DNA of 64,000 nucleotides from Lachnospiraceae bacterium (GCA_017558145.1 JAFYWF010000120.1:1-64000), one strand, 5' to 3'. Counted from the stretch's first letter, positions 17,214 through 26,711 are shown. The notes: generated from the letters alone by a model not told the origin. Translations and numbers: made by a program.

Positions 17214-18275
17214 ATGTCACGGTTAAATGATATTTTACAAATTGCAAGAGAAATGGGAGCAAGCGATGTTCATCTTACAGTAGGGATTTCTCCGAAAATG
17301 AGATTACATGGTTCGCTGATGAATGTCAGTGGATATACGGAGAGTTTGACTGCTGAAGATACTTGGGAAATGGCTAGTAGTGTGCTAAACGAAAGACAAA
17401 AAGAACATTTACTTACTCACGGAGAAATAGATATGTCCTATGAATCGGAAGATATGGGGAGATATCGAGTAAATATTTTTAAACAAAGAGATGCTTTTGC
17501 GTTAGCACTTCGTTTGATTTCTTCAAAAATTCCAAAAGCGGAAGATTTAGGAGTTCCACCATCCGTTGTGGATTTGTATAAATTAAGAAGAGGTCTGGTT
17601 TTAGTAACAGGACCTACGGGAAGTGGTAAATCTACAACATTAGCATCTATCATAGACAGAATCAATCAAAATCGGGATGCTCATATTCTTACCTTGGAAG
17701 ATCCTATTGAATATGTACATTCTCATAAAAAATCAATTGTAAATCAAAGAGAAATTGGTCAGGATACGGGCAGTTATGCAAACGCGTTGAGAGCAGCCCT
17801 TCGAGAAGATCCGGATGTTATTCTGGTAGGAGAAATGAGAGATTATGAGACCATCAGTGTTGCTGTTACGGCAGCAGAAACCGGTCACTTAGTATTATCT
17901 ACCTTACATACTATTGGGGCAGCAAGTACCATTGACCGAATTATAGATGTATTTCCACCACATCAGCAACAACAGATTAAGGTACAGTTGGCCAATACCT
18001 TGCAGGCTGTGGTTTCACAGCAGTTGATGCCTACTTGGGATGGTGAAGGCAGAGTGGCTGCTTTTGAAGTGTTACATGCCAACCATGCAGTTCGTAATCT
18101 GATTCGTGAAGGGAAAGCACATCAACTGGTTTCTGTGATTCAAACCAATCGAAAAACGGGTATGATGACTATGGACGAATCCATACGTCAATTATATCAG
18201 GAAAATCAAATTGATCGGGAAACTGCGATTCAATATGCGGTAGATCCCGATACTATGAATATGAATCTTTTCTAA
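17214..18275 (+). CDS. pilT: Type IV pilus retraction ATPase PilT
   Basis: A 353-residue secretion-superfamily hexameric ATPase. It has the N-terminal PAS-like domain, Walker A GPTGSGKST at 133-141, the Asp box around LTLEDPIEYVH, Walker B ILVGEMRD, the His box with LVLSTLHT, and the PilT-specific C-terminal AIRxLxREG-like helix seen as AVRNLIREGKAHQL. PilT powers pilus retraction in twitching or DNA uptake. Other pilus genes are not nearby, but comM and dprA lie just downstream. Confidence 0.94.
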   Translation: MSRLNDILQIAREMGASDVHLTVGISPKMRLHGSLMNVSGYTESLTAEDTWEMASSVLNERQKEHLLTHGEIDMSYESEDMGRYRVNIFKQRDAFALALRLISSKIPKAEDLGVPPSVVDLYKLRRGLVLVTGPTGSGKSTTLASIIDRINQNRDAHILTLEDPIEYVHSHKKSIVNQREIGQDTGSYANALRAALREDPDVILVGEMRDYETISVAVTAAETGHLVLSTLHTIGAASTIDRIIDVFPPHQQQQIKVQLANTLQAVVSQQLMPTWDGEGRVAAFEVLHANHAVRNLIREGKAHQLVSVIQTNRKTGMMTMDESIRQLYQENQIDRETAIQYAVDPDTMNMNLF

Positions 18276-18285
18276 ATCAAAATAT

Positions 18286-18317
18286 AACTTCTCTCATCGC
18301 TTTCGGTGAGAGAAGTT
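18286..18317 (+). terminator. Stem-loop after pilT
   Basis: Perfect 11-bp stem AACTTCTCTCA (18286-18296) / TGAGAGAAGTT (18307-18317), 10-nt loop. No strong T-run follows, so it may be a weak terminator or a 3'-stabilising hairpin. Confidence 0.7.
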
Positions 18318-18410
18318 GTCTTAGACATATATAATCAGATCATAAGTCAAAATCAAAAGATTTAAAATCCATAATTATTTTATAAGAGAATATATTTTAC
18401 GTTATCCATA

Positions 18411-18616
18411 GATGTAAGTGTCAAAAGTCCCTCCGGGAATTTATGATTGTGCAATATCTATAATTCATAAAGAGGGTATCTAAAAACGCTGGTCCTTATG
18501 CCCTGTCTTTTAGGGCATTAGTACCATTGCGTTTTTAGTTAAGTGAGAACGTCCCGATGTTGAATTATAGATATTGCATATATGAAAATCATGATCCGGA
18601 CTTTTGACATCACATC
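18411..18616. mobile_element. 206-bp fold-back element, MITE-like or structured RNA
   Basis: This non-coding element fills most of the 371-bp space between pilT and comM. Nested inverted repeats pair end to end: GATGT at the outer ends, GTCAAAAGTCC (18420-18430) with GGACTTTTGAC (18598-18608), an 18-bp perfect match (18450-18467 with 18561-18578), CTAAAAACGC (18480-18489) with GCGTTTTTAG (18529-18538), and ATGCCCT (18498-18504) with AGGGCAT (18512-18518). The ends are flanked by ATA on both sides, a possible target duplication. No open frame is visible. A fold-back MITE is my first choice, a structured RNA the second. The rest of the gap shows nothing further. Confidence 0.65.
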
Positions 18617-18646
18617 ATAATATAGAAAATAAAAGGAGGACAAACG

Positions 18647-20182
18647 ATGTTTTGTAAAGTATTGGCAGGAGGAATCCACGGGATTACTAGTTTTCTTGCC
18701 CAGGTGGAGGTAGATGCGACCTATGCCATGCCGGGATTTGACATGGTAGGAATGCTGGGAAGTGAGGTGAGAGAGGCAAAAGAACGGGTTCGTGTAGCAC
18801 TTCGTAATTCCGGTTTTCAGCTTCCACCTAGAAGAATTACAGTAAATATTTCTCCGGCAGATATTCGAAAAGAAGGATCAGCATATGATTTACCAATTGC
18901 CATAGGAGTGTTGGTTTCTTTGGAAATGTTATCGGAAGAGGTACTAAAGGATACCTTATTCATAGGAGAGCTGGGATTAGATGGGGAAATTAAAACGGTA
19001 AAAGGGATTCTTCCGATTATGCTTATGGCAAAGGAGCAGGGAATTAAAACTTGTATTTTACCAATCGATAATGCCATGGAAGGAGCAGTGGTGGAAGGTG
19101 TTAAAGTTATCGGAGTTTCTACATTTTTGGAAACCTTAGGATATCTTATGGAAAAAAGTGAAAAAGCAAATGACAGAATTGCCCCAACCCAATTAGATAT
19201 TGAAGCTTTATTTGCAGCAGAAGAAGAAGAGAAAGGCCCGGATTTTGCAGATATCCGAGGGCAAGAACTGGTAAAAAGAGCAGCAGTCATAGCGGCAGCA
19301 GGATTCCACCATTTGTTAATTACAGGAACTCCGGGAGCCGGTAAAACAATGATTGCGAAAAGGATTCCCTCTATATTACCGGCATTATCCATGGAAGAAA
19401 GTTTGGAAGTATCCAAAATATATAGTGTTTCAGGTCTTTTAAAAGAAGGACGACCCTTAATTACGAAACGTCCTTTTCTACATCCACATCATACTGTTTC
19501 CCGTCAGGCATTGGCAGGAGGCGGTCGTATTCCCAGACCGGGAATCTTAAGTCTTAGTCATAGAGGTATCTTATTTTTAGACGAATTACCCGAATTTGGA
19601 AGAGATAATATTGAAGTATTGCGACAACCTTTAGAAGATAAGGAAGTTCAGATTGCCAGAAGTTATGGCAGTATTACCTATCCGGCTGATATTATGCTGG
19701 TAGCTGCCATGAATCCTTGTCCCTGCGGGTTTTATCCGGATCGAAACCGTTGTAATTGTTCAGAAGCAGAAATACGGAAATATCGAAGTCGTATTTCCGG
19801 TCCAATATATGACCGTATTGATATCTGTGTAGAAGCAAAAGCTGTGGAAATTGGTCAGTTACAAGAAGAGAAACAAGGACAAAACAGTTTGCAGTTAAAA
19901 GAACAGGTAATGAAAGCTAGAAAAATTCAAGAACAAAGATATCAGGGAACCCATTATTTTTTTAATGCAGATTTGGAACCAAAAGATGTAGCAACTTATT
20001 GTTATTTGGGAGAAGAGGAAATGAAGTTTATGGAAAATGTATTTCATACCTTGAATTTAAGTGCCAGAGCTTACCATCGAACTTTGAAAGTAGCCAGAAC
20101 CATTGCGGATTTAGCAAATAGCCATGAGATAAAAAAAGAACATTTGACAGAAGCGGTATGTTATCGCGGATTTGAGAGGTAA
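18647..20182 (+). CDS. comM: YifB/ComM family AAA+ Mg-chelatase-like protein
   Basis: A 511-residue AAA+ ATPase. ComM is a branch-migration helicase that extends heteroduplex during natural transformation. It has the N-terminal Lon-like ChlI domain (about 1-175), Walker A GTPGAGKT at 227-234, Walker B with GILFLDELPEF, and the C-terminal Mg_chelatase_C domain. A Cys cluster, MNPCPCGFYPDRNRCNC, typical of this family, lies between. The start has an AAAGGAGG site. Its stop is 4 bp before the dprA start, so the two are co-translated DNA-processing genes. Confidence 0.94.
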   Translation: MFCKVLAGGIHGITSFLAQVEVDATYAMPGFDMVGMLGSEVREAKERVRVALRNSGFQLPPRRITVNISPADIRKEGSAYDLPIAIGVLVSLEMLSEEVLKDTLFIGELGLDGEIKTVKGILPIMLMAKEQGIKTCILPIDNAMEGAVVEGVKVIGVSTFLETLGYLMEKSEKANDRIAPTQLDIEALFAAEEEEKGPDFADIRGQELVKRAAVIAAAGFHHLLITGTPGAGKTMIAKRIPSILPALSMEESLEVSKIYSVSGLLKEGRPLITKRPFLHPHHTVSRQALAGGGRIPRPGILSLSHRGILFLDELPEFGRDNIEVLRQPLEDKEVQIARSYGSITYPADIMLVAAMNPCPCGFYPDRNRCNCSEAEIRKYRSRISGPIYDRIDICVEAKAVEIGQLQEEKQGQNSLQLKEQVMKARKIQEQRYQGTHYFFNADLEPKDVATYCYLGEEEMKFMENVFHTLNLSARAYHRTLKVARTIADLANSHEIKKEHLTEAVCYRGFER

Positions 20183-20186
20183 TATA

Positions 20187-21314
20187 ATGGAAGAAATGTA
20201 TTATTATTGGTTGCACAATGTAGCAGGAATTGGAAGAATTACCCTACAAAAAATATTGCAGAATATGACACCGAAAGAGTTATATGAATATGATTTTGGT
20301 ACAAAAGAAAATAACGATATAGAAAAACTGTTGACCAAAACACAAAGAAATAATCTTATCATAAGTAAAAATAATTGGGATATTTTAGGTGAATGGGAAA
20401 TACTAAGAAAAAGAAATACAAAAGCTTTGGGACTTAGGCTTGCTGATTATCCTTCCAAACTAGTTAGTATTCCGGATCCACCCCCTATTTTGTATTGTAA
20501 AGGAAATGAAAAGCTTTTGCATCGTCCGTCTGTGGCTGTGATTGGAGCCAGGGTCTGTTCTAATTATGGAAGTCTTTTGGCGAAAGAATTGGGGAGACAG
20601 CTGGCACATATGGGAATTATAGTAGTCAGTGGTATGGCCAGAGGTGTAGATAGCATATGTCAAATAAGTTGTTTAGAACATGGTGGGGAAAGTGTGGCGG
20701 TACTTGGGTCAGGAGTAGAAGTATGCTATCCGCCGGAGAATAGGGATTTGTATTTTCAATTGCAAACAAAAGGAGCTTTAGTTTCGGAAAATACTCCCTT
20801 TACGAAACCTAGTCCGGGTCTTTTTCCTTTACGGAATCGTATTATCAGCGGATTGGCAGACATGATTGTAGTCATAGAGGCGAGAGAGAAAAGTGGTACA
20901 TTAATTACTGTAGATATGGCTTTGGAGCAAGGAAAAGAAGTATTTGTTGTTCCGGGAAGAATTACGGATCCTGTTAGTAAAGGGTGTAATAAGTTGATAA
21001 AACAAGGCGCAGGCATTATTGTATCCATAGAAGAATTTGTAGAAGAGATTTGTCCACTGATGCAGATAAAATATCAGAAAAAAGATGGTTTTGTGCAAAA
21101 TAATTTAGCACCTTATGAACAAAAGATTATAAAAATGATAGATGTTTCCTATAAATCACTGGAAGAAATTTATCAGGGAATGCTAAATGAGGATTCAGAT
21201 GTTTCTATCAATAAAATTATGGAATGGTTGTTAGGAATGCAGCTGAAACAAGTTATAAAAGAAGAAAATGGGTATTATTTTAGGAATAAATTAGCGGTTG
21301 CAGGCAAAGATTAG
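20187..21314 (+). CDS. dprA: DNA-processing protein DprA
   Basis: DprA binds incoming single-stranded DNA and loads RecA during transformation. The 375-residue product has an N-terminal SAM-like region, the Rossmann DprA fold with VAVIGAR, VVSGMARGVDS and the VLGSGVEVCYPPEN motif, and a C-terminal winged-helix-like domain. ATG 20187 follows GAGAGG and lies 4 bp after comM; an in-frame upstream codon overlaps comM without better support. In many Clostridia topA follows dprA; here topA lies about 31 kb away. Confidence 0.95.
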   Translation: MEEMYYYWLHNVAGIGRITLQKILQNMTPKELYEYDFGTKENNDIEKLLTKTQRNNLIISKNNWDILGEWEILRKRNTKALGLRLADYPSKLVSIPDPPPILYCKGNEKLLHRPSVAVIGARVCSNYGSLLAKELGRQLAHMGIIVVSGMARGVDSICQISCLEHGGESVAVLGSGVEVCYPPENRDLYFQLQTKGALVSENTPFTKPSPGLFPLRNRIISGLADMIVVIEAREKSGTLITVDMALEQGKEVFVVPGRITDPVSKGCNKLIKQGAGIIVSIEEFVEEICPLMQIKYQKKDGFVQNNLAPYEQKIIKMIDVSYKSLEEIYQGMLNEDSDVSINKIMEWLLGMQLKQVIKEENGYYFRNKLAVAGKD

Positions 21315-21424
21315 CTTATGTTAAGATATAGCGTATTATTTGAAGATATGAAATTGATTATTTTAAATTAGATTTGGAAATTTGTATCCCCAAAATGTTT
21401 TTTAGAAGGAAGAATTGGATTTAC

Positions 21425-22333
21425 ATGAAAATAGAATGGAAGAAAATTGAGCTACAGGATTGTCAGTGGATGACTTCATATTACCGATATGAACAAAGTA
21501 ATAGTTGTGAAGTGGCATTTGCCAATAGCTATCTTTGGGCACCGTTTTATGGAGTAGAATACACGGTTTTAGAAGATATGCTAGTGTTTATCTCTCGTTA
21601 TGAAGATGATACCATAAGTTTACCTATGGCAAAAGATGAGGTTTCGGCCGGTAATTTGAAAAAGGTGATTCTTTTGTTGGAAGAATATTTTGAAAGGATG
21701 AATAAGCCTTTTAAAATTCATTTAGTAACTCGTGAAAAGATGGAACTTTTGGAAAGTCTGTTTCCGGGAAAATATGAGATAACTTTTGATCGAGATATTG
21801 CTGATTATGTATATGAAGTAGAGCAATTGATTTCTTTAAAAGGAAAGAAATTACACGCAAAAAGAAATCATATTAATAAATTTAAAGAAAATAACCCTAA
21901 TTGGAGTTATGAATCTTTAACCAAGGAGAATTTGGAAGAATGTTTATTCATGGCCAGAGAGTGGAAAAAGGAAAATCTCTGTGGTGAAAGAGATGGCAAG
22001 CATGCAGAGTTTTGTGTTACAACGAGAGCGTTGACAAAATTTGAAGAACTGGGACTAAAGGGTGGCATCTTACGGGATGACAACCATAGGATTGTGGCCT
22101 TTACCTTAGGTGAAGAGTTAAATAAAGATATGTTTGTAGTGCATATTGAAAAAGCGTTTGCCGAAGTACAAGGGGCATATCCGATGATTAATCAACAATT
22201 TTTGATACATGAAGCAACAAGATATACTTACGTAAATCGAGAAGATGATGCAGGCACAGAAGGTTTAAGAAAAGCAAAATTATCCTATTATCCTGTATTT
22301 TTGCAGGAAAAAGGAAACGTGGTAAAAAGGTAA
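21425..22333 (+). CDS. DUF2156 family protein (GNAT-like, LPG-synthase C-terminal type)
   Basis: A 302-residue cytoplasmic protein of the DUF2156/PF09924 family, which shares the GNAT-like catalytic domain of lysyl-phosphatidylglycerol synthases but lacks their membrane domain. Typical segments are FANSYLWAPFYGVEY near the start, LKGKKLHAKRNHINKF in the middle and the C-terminal AYPMINQQF and NREDDAGTEGLRKAK. ATG 21425 is chosen because AGAAGGAAG lies about 12 nt before it; earlier in-frame codons precede that site. Function is likely aminoacyl or acyl transfer, substrate unknown. Confidence 0.83.
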   Translation: MKIEWKKIELQDCQWMTSYYRYEQSNSCEVAFANSYLWAPFYGVEYTVLEDMLVFISRYEDDTISLPMAKDEVSAGNLKKVILLLEEYFERMNKPFKIHLVTREKMELLESLFPGKYEITFDRDIADYVYEVEQLISLKGKKLHAKRNHINKFKENNPNWSYESLTKENLEECLFMAREWKKENLCGERDGKHAEFCVTTRALTKFEELGLKGGILRDDNHRIVAFTLGEELNKDMFVVHIEKAFAEVQGAYPMINQQFLIHEATRYTYVNREDDAGTEGLRKAKLSYYPVFLQEKGNVVKR

Positions 22334-22428
22334 TGAATGGGAGAAAGCCTTATTAAGGAGGAATCCTGTCAATAAAGTAATGGAAAGAAGGAAGTATATA
22401 ACACAAAAAGTGGTTATAGAAAAAGGAA

Positions 22429-23700
22429 ATGGGAGCAAAAAATGTAGCACAGGGATTGTTGGATTTTATTGAGGCAAGTCCAACCTGCTATCATGCAGTA
22501 AAAAATGTAAGGGAAAAATTGGAAAACGCGGGCTTTGAAGCACTAGATGAAAAAATGGATTATCAACTCATACCGGGGAAAAAATTCTATGTGATAAGAA
22601 ATGACAGTTCGGTGATTGCTTTTGTGTTACCGCAACAAATGCCAAAAGGATTTCGTGTTATGGCTTCTCATAGCGATTCTCCTTGTTTTAAGTTAAAAGA
22701 AAATCCGGAAGTAGCCTTAGAAAATGCCTATGTAAAGTTTAATGTGGAAAAATATGGCGGTATGATTTTATCTACATGGCTGGATCGTCCCTTATCTGTG
22801 GCAGGTCGTGTTGTAGTAAAAGAAGAATCGGGTCTAGCCACAAAGTTGGTAGATTTTGAAGAAAAACTTTGTATTATTCCCAATGTAGCTATTCATTTTA
22901 ACAGAGAAATGAATAAGGGAATAGAGTATAACCCACAGATTGATATGCAGCCATTATGGTCAGCAAACAAGGAAGATAAAATCAACTCATTGATTGCAAA
23001 AAAACTACAGATAGACGAAACACAAATTTTAGGTGCTGATTTGTTTGTTTATAATCAAGAAAAAGGTTGCTTTATAGGAAATGATGATGCTTTTATTGGA
23101 TCTCCGAGAATTGACGATTTAGGTTGTGTGTATACCACATTAGAAGGATTTTTAGCAGCACAAAATACAGAATTTATTACCATGTATTGCGTATTTGATC
23201 ATGAAGAAGTTGGTAGTTGCACCAGACAGGGAGCTGATTCGGACTTTTTAGCGAGTACTATGAATAGAATAGGTGTTTCTTTAAATTGGGAAAAAGATAT
23301 GCCAAAGCTCATGGCAAACAGTTTGTTAATGTCAGTAGATAATGGACATGCTTTGCATCCAAACCACCCGGAAAAATCAGACGGGCAGAATCATCCGTTA
23401 TTAAATAAAGGCATTGTGATTAAATACCATGGAAATCAGCAGTATACTACGGATGCTTACACAGGAGCTTTAGTCAAAGATATTTGTATTATTAATGATA
23501 TTCCATATCAGACCTATCATAACCGTTCGGATATTATGGGAGGATCTACCTTAGGAAATATTTCAATTTCTCATTGTTCCATACCATCCGCTGATATCGG
23601 TTTGCCACAGCTTGCTATGCATTCAGCCTTTGAAACTGCCGGTACGAATGACATACAACATTTGGCGGAATTTGCAAAATACTTCTATCAGTGTCAATAA
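22429..23700 (+). CDS. M18 family aminopeptidase
   Basis: A cytosolic, dodecamer-forming zinc aminopeptidase (aspartyl aminopeptidase/ApeB family), 423 residues. Metal and catalytic motifs are visible: ASHSDSPCFK (first zinc His and Asp), the FDHEEVGS segment with paired Glu, DNGHALHPNHPEKSD, and the C-terminal HSAFETAG His. The start is close to an AAAAGGAA ribosome site. It recycles N-terminal acidic or neutral residues from peptides. Stands alone between a DUF2156 gene and a lipoprotein gene. Confidence 0.93.
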   Translation: MGAKNVAQGLLDFIEASPTCYHAVKNVREKLENAGFEALDEKMDYQLIPGKKFYVIRNDSSVIAFVLPQQMPKGFRVMASHSDSPCFKLKENPEVALENAYVKFNVEKYGGMILSTWLDRPLSVAGRVVVKEESGLATKLVDFEEKLCIIPNVAIHFNREMNKGIEYNPQIDMQPLWSANKEDKINSLIAKKLQIDETQILGADLFVYNQEKGCFIGNDDAFIGSPRIDDLGCVYTTLEGFLAAQNTEFITMYCVFDHEEVGSCTRQGADSDFLASTMNRIGVSLNWEKDMPKLMANSLLMSVDNGHALHPNHPEKSDGQNHPLLNKGIVIKYHGNQQYTTDAYTGALVKDICIINDIPYQTYHNRSDIMGGSTLGNISISHCSIPSADIGLPQLAMHSAFETAGTNDIQHLAEFAKYFYQCQ

Positions 23701-23777
23701 AAAACAAGATATAGTATTTTGTGAAATAATATGTATGTATTTTGTGTAAATTTAGTGATAAAAAGTGCAAAAAAAGG

Positions 23778-23806
23778 TTGCTCTTTTTTCTAAAAAAGTG
23801 TACGAT
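23778..23806 (+). promoter_or_regulatory. Promoter before the TctC-like lipoprotein gene
   Basis: TTGCTC (23778-23783), 17-bp spacer, TACGAT (23801-23806). The spacer contains the inverted repeat CTTTTTT-CT-AAAAAAG (23783-23798). Confidence 0.4.
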
Positions 23807-23834
23807 ATTGTCATATATAAAATGGAGGCATATT

Positions 23835-24794
23835 ATGAAATATAGAATAACAAGTTTGGTATTGGCAATAGTGTGTGTACTTGGTCTCAGTGGATGTGCC
23901 GGTCAGAAAGTAGAAAATTGGACCGTAACCTGTCCGTGGGCAGAGACAGGAGTTGCAGCAAGAGTGAATGTAAAGACTGCGGAAAAAGCAGCAGAAGTGT
24001 CTAATCAGTTTGTGTTGGAAGCAGTTGCCGTTAAAGGGGATGTAGCAACTGTGAATGATTGGATTGTGGCAAATAATAGTGAGTCTCAGGAAATGGTATT
24101 TTCCGGAGAAGGAATGTTTGCAATTGCACCAATTATGAATCCTGACAGCTTGAATTTTACATACGATGATTTTGTATTTATTGAAAACCTATATTCTTCT
24201 ATCTTTGTTATGAGTGCAAGAGCTGATTTAGAGTTGTATTCTATTATGGATGTACAGATGTATATGGCAGATAGTCCGAAAGTAAAAGTTGCAGTAAATG
24301 GCAAGGCCAGTAGTGAAGGATTTTTGACATATGCTTTCTTTGGTTCAATGTCCCATGCAGACGAAGTGGAATTAATTATCTGTAGTTCTGCGGATGAAGC
24401 TGCTAATAAGGTGGCGAGTGGAGAAGCGGATTTTGCAGTATCTCATCAGTCTCAGATTTTAGAAGCATATGAAAGAGGAGATGTAACTGTTATTGGTGCT
24501 TTTGACAGTGAAGATATTACGGAAGGACCATTTGCAGGTGTGGAAGGCGTAGGGAAATATGGATATCCATATTTCAGAAATCGTTGTTTTGTAATGGCTC
24601 CGAAAGGGATTAGTACCGGAAAAAGTGGTGTGTTGAGAAGCACATATGAACAGATCTTCAAACAAGAAGATATTATTGCATTTTACGATGAACTTATGAT
24701 TGAGATTGATCCAATGACAGAACAGGAAGTATTGGAGCATATTGAAAATGTTAGTAAAATTGTAGAAGGTTACAGTGTATTTTTTGAAGAGTAA
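23835..24794 (+). CDS. TctC/Bug-type substrate-binding lipoprotein, orphan
   Basis: A 319-residue lipoprotein with signal peptide MKYRITSLVLAIVCVLGLSG followed by lipidated Cys21. The mature part resembles tripartite tricarboxylate transporter receptors (TctC/Bug): the WTVTCPWAETG start, a FTYDDFVFIENLY segment, ADFAVSHQSQ in the second lobe and a C-terminal MAPKGIS stretch. Such proteins bind carboxylates or other small organic anions. No tctA or tctB membrane gene is within reach, so it is an orphan receptor. ATG 23835 has an ATGGAGG site; the longer open frame upstream lacks a ribosome site. Confidence 0.75.
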   Translation: MKYRITSLVLAIVCVLGLSGCAGQKVENWTVTCPWAETGVAARVNVKTAEKAAEVSNQFVLEAVAVKGDVATVNDWIVANNSESQEMVFSGEGMFAIAPIMNPDSLNFTYDDFVFIENLYSSIFVMSARADLELYSIMDVQMYMADSPKVKVAVNGKASSEGFLTYAFFGSMSHADEVELIICSSADEAANKVASGEADFAVSHQSQILEAYERGDVTVIGAFDSEDITEGPFAGVEGVGKYGYPYFRNRCFVMAPKGISTGKSGVLRSTYEQIFKQEDIIAFYDELMIEIDPMTEQEVLEHIENVSKIVEGYSVFFEE

Positions 24795-24854
24795 ATCTTT
24801 ATACATATTTCATATTCGTAAGCCATAAAATAAAAGAAAAGCTTTTGGAATTAA

Positions 24855-26621
24855 ATGAACAGTCAAAAACAAGAAAATATGTTGTCTTTAGCATTGGATT
24901 CAACGAAGGAAGAACGAGAACAATCCGGAATTTTAAATGTGGGAATAGACAATACCAACAATCGTTGGGAAGTGATTGTAAAATTTCATGGTTCTTTAGA
25001 AAGAATTACGAATGAGGAAGTTCAGGTAGAAATCCTGATTGCCGGCTATGCCATTGTGACATTGCCGGCTTTTTTATTGCCGGCTTTGGCTGATTTGGAG
25101 GAAGTAGAGTATATTGAAAAACCTAAAAGTTTAGTTTATGGATTATATGAAGCAAAGGAAAATTCTTGTATTACATCTGTTAGTATTCCTGTGGGAGAAT
25201 TGTCTGGCAAAGGAGTTTTAATAGCTGTCATAGATTCCGGTATTGATTATCGGTTGCCGGATTTTCAAAATGTAAACGGAAGTCGAATTCTTTATTTGTG
25301 GGATCAAGGACAGAATGGAAATCCGGAAAAAGGAATGTTTCCACCGGAAGGTTTTCGCATAGGAGTAGAATATACAAAGAAGCGAATTGATGCAGCATTA
25401 CGTATGGAATCATCAGAGAAAGGGAGTTTGGAATTGGTACCGGAAAGAGATGTTTCGGGACATGGAACTGCAGTAACTGCGATTGCAGCTTCTTCCAATC
25501 CCGAGATACTATTGCAGGGAGTTGCGCCGGAAAGTGAGCTTTTAATTGTAAAATTAAAGGAAACTGCGGAAAGTGATTTCCCTGCCACCACAGAACTAAT
25601 GCGGGCAGTAACCTATGTGGTACGAAAATCAATGGAATTGCAAAAACCACTGGTGATCAATCTAAGTTTTGGCAACAGTTACGGTTCCCATGATGGAAGT
25701 TCCTTATTAGAGCGATTTTTAAATAGTATCGCAGAGTTGGGTCCGATTTCTATTTGTGTGGGAGCGGGAAACGAAGGAAGTAGTGGAGGACATATTTCCT
25801 TCAATGTAAAAGAGACCAGGGAAGCACAGCTGGCAATTGATGAAAGAGAGACAACAACGAATGTACAGTTTTGGAAGTCTTATGAAGATCAATTTACGAT
25901 TAGTTTGATAGCACCTAACGAACAGGAATGGAAAATAGTCATGGAAAATGCTCCCGGAAAACAGGAGTTTAAATTTGCCGAAACCAAAGTGTTGGTTTAT
26001 GTAGGGGTTCCGACGCCTTACAGTACAAAACAGGAAATTTTTTTTGTTTTTTTGGCTATAAATCAATATGTTAATTCTGGTATTTGGACATTTCGTATAA
26101 AAGAAGAAAGAGTGATTGATGGTGAGGTACAGTTATATCTTCCCTCTGCTCTACAAAGAAATGCAGGTACTCGCTTTTTTCGTCCTAGTCCCGAGTTGAC
26201 TATGACACTTCCGGCTACGGCAGAGAGGGTAATATCCGTAGCAGCATATAATGATATTTTAGAGGCTTATGCAGATTTCTCAGGAAGAGGAAGACAGGGG
26301 GGATTTGGCTATCTTGCAGGGGAAGGAAGAAAACCGGATTTGGCAGCACCGGGAGTTGGAATTTTAGCTTCAAAAGCAGGAGGAGGAAGTGAGAGTTATA
26401 CAGGAACTTCTTTCGCAACTCCTATCGTTGCAGGGAGTGTGGCTCTTTTGATGGAATGGGGGATTGTACAAGGGAATGATTCTTATATGTATGGAGAAAA
26501 AGTGAAAGCTTATTTACGAAAAGGGGCAAAAATAATACGAGGAGAAAGCAGTTATCCGAATGATAAAGTAGGATGGGGAACTTTGTGCCTCAGAGATAGT
26601 TTTTCAACAAAATCAACATAA
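24855..26621 (+). CDS. S8 subtilisin-like peptidase, Csp-like architecture
   Basis: A 588-residue subtilase with the organisation of clostridial Csp proteases: an N-terminal prodomain-like region (about 35-95), a catalytic domain split by an inserted beta-rich segment (about 310-450) and a C-terminal catalytic part. The full triad is present: Asp127 in AVIDSGIDY, His203 in SGHGTAV and Ser519 in GTSFATP. Csp proteases activate the spore cortex hydrolase SleC during germination; similar Lachnospiraceae proteins have no assigned role. No signal peptide is visible. The ribosome site is weak (TTTTGGAA). Confidence 0.85.
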   Translation: MNSQKQENMLSLALDSTKEEREQSGILNVGIDNTNNRWEVIVKFHGSLERITNEEVQVEILIAGYAIVTLPAFLLPALADLEEVEYIEKPKSLVYGLYEAKENSCITSVSIPVGELSGKGVLIAVIDSGIDYRLPDFQNVNGSRILYLWDQGQNGNPEKGMFPPEGFRIGVEYTKKRIDAALRMESSEKGSLELVPERDVSGHGTAVTAIAASSNPEILLQGVAPESELLIVKLKETAESDFPATTELMRAVTYVVRKSMELQKPLVINLSFGNSYGSHDGSSLLERFLNSIAELGPISICVGAGNEGSSGGHISFNVKETREAQLAIDERETTTNVQFWKSYEDQFTISLIAPNEQEWKIVMENAPGKQEFKFAETKVLVYVGVPTPYSTKQEIFFVFLAINQYVNSGIWTFRIKEERVIDGEVQLYLPSALQRNAGTRFFRPSPELTMTLPATAERVISVAAYNDILEAYADFSGRGRQGGFGYLAGEGRKPDLAAPGVGILASKAGGGSESYTGTSFATPIVAGSVALLMEWGIVQGNDSYMYGEKVKAYLRKGAKIIRGESSYPNDKVGWGTLCLRDSFSTKST

Positions 26622-26711
26622 CAAGAAAAGGATGTTGTTAAAAGGAAGTACAAAAGTAATAAAAAAACGGAAAAAAATATTTTTTTCTTAGCGAAAATGC
26701 CCATGAATTGG

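Noticed and set aside
18817..19416. 199-residue minus-strand frame opposite comM
   Set aside because: It is antisense to an intact, clearly conserved gene, rich in Ser/Thr/Ile as antisense shadows are, and has no ribosome site.
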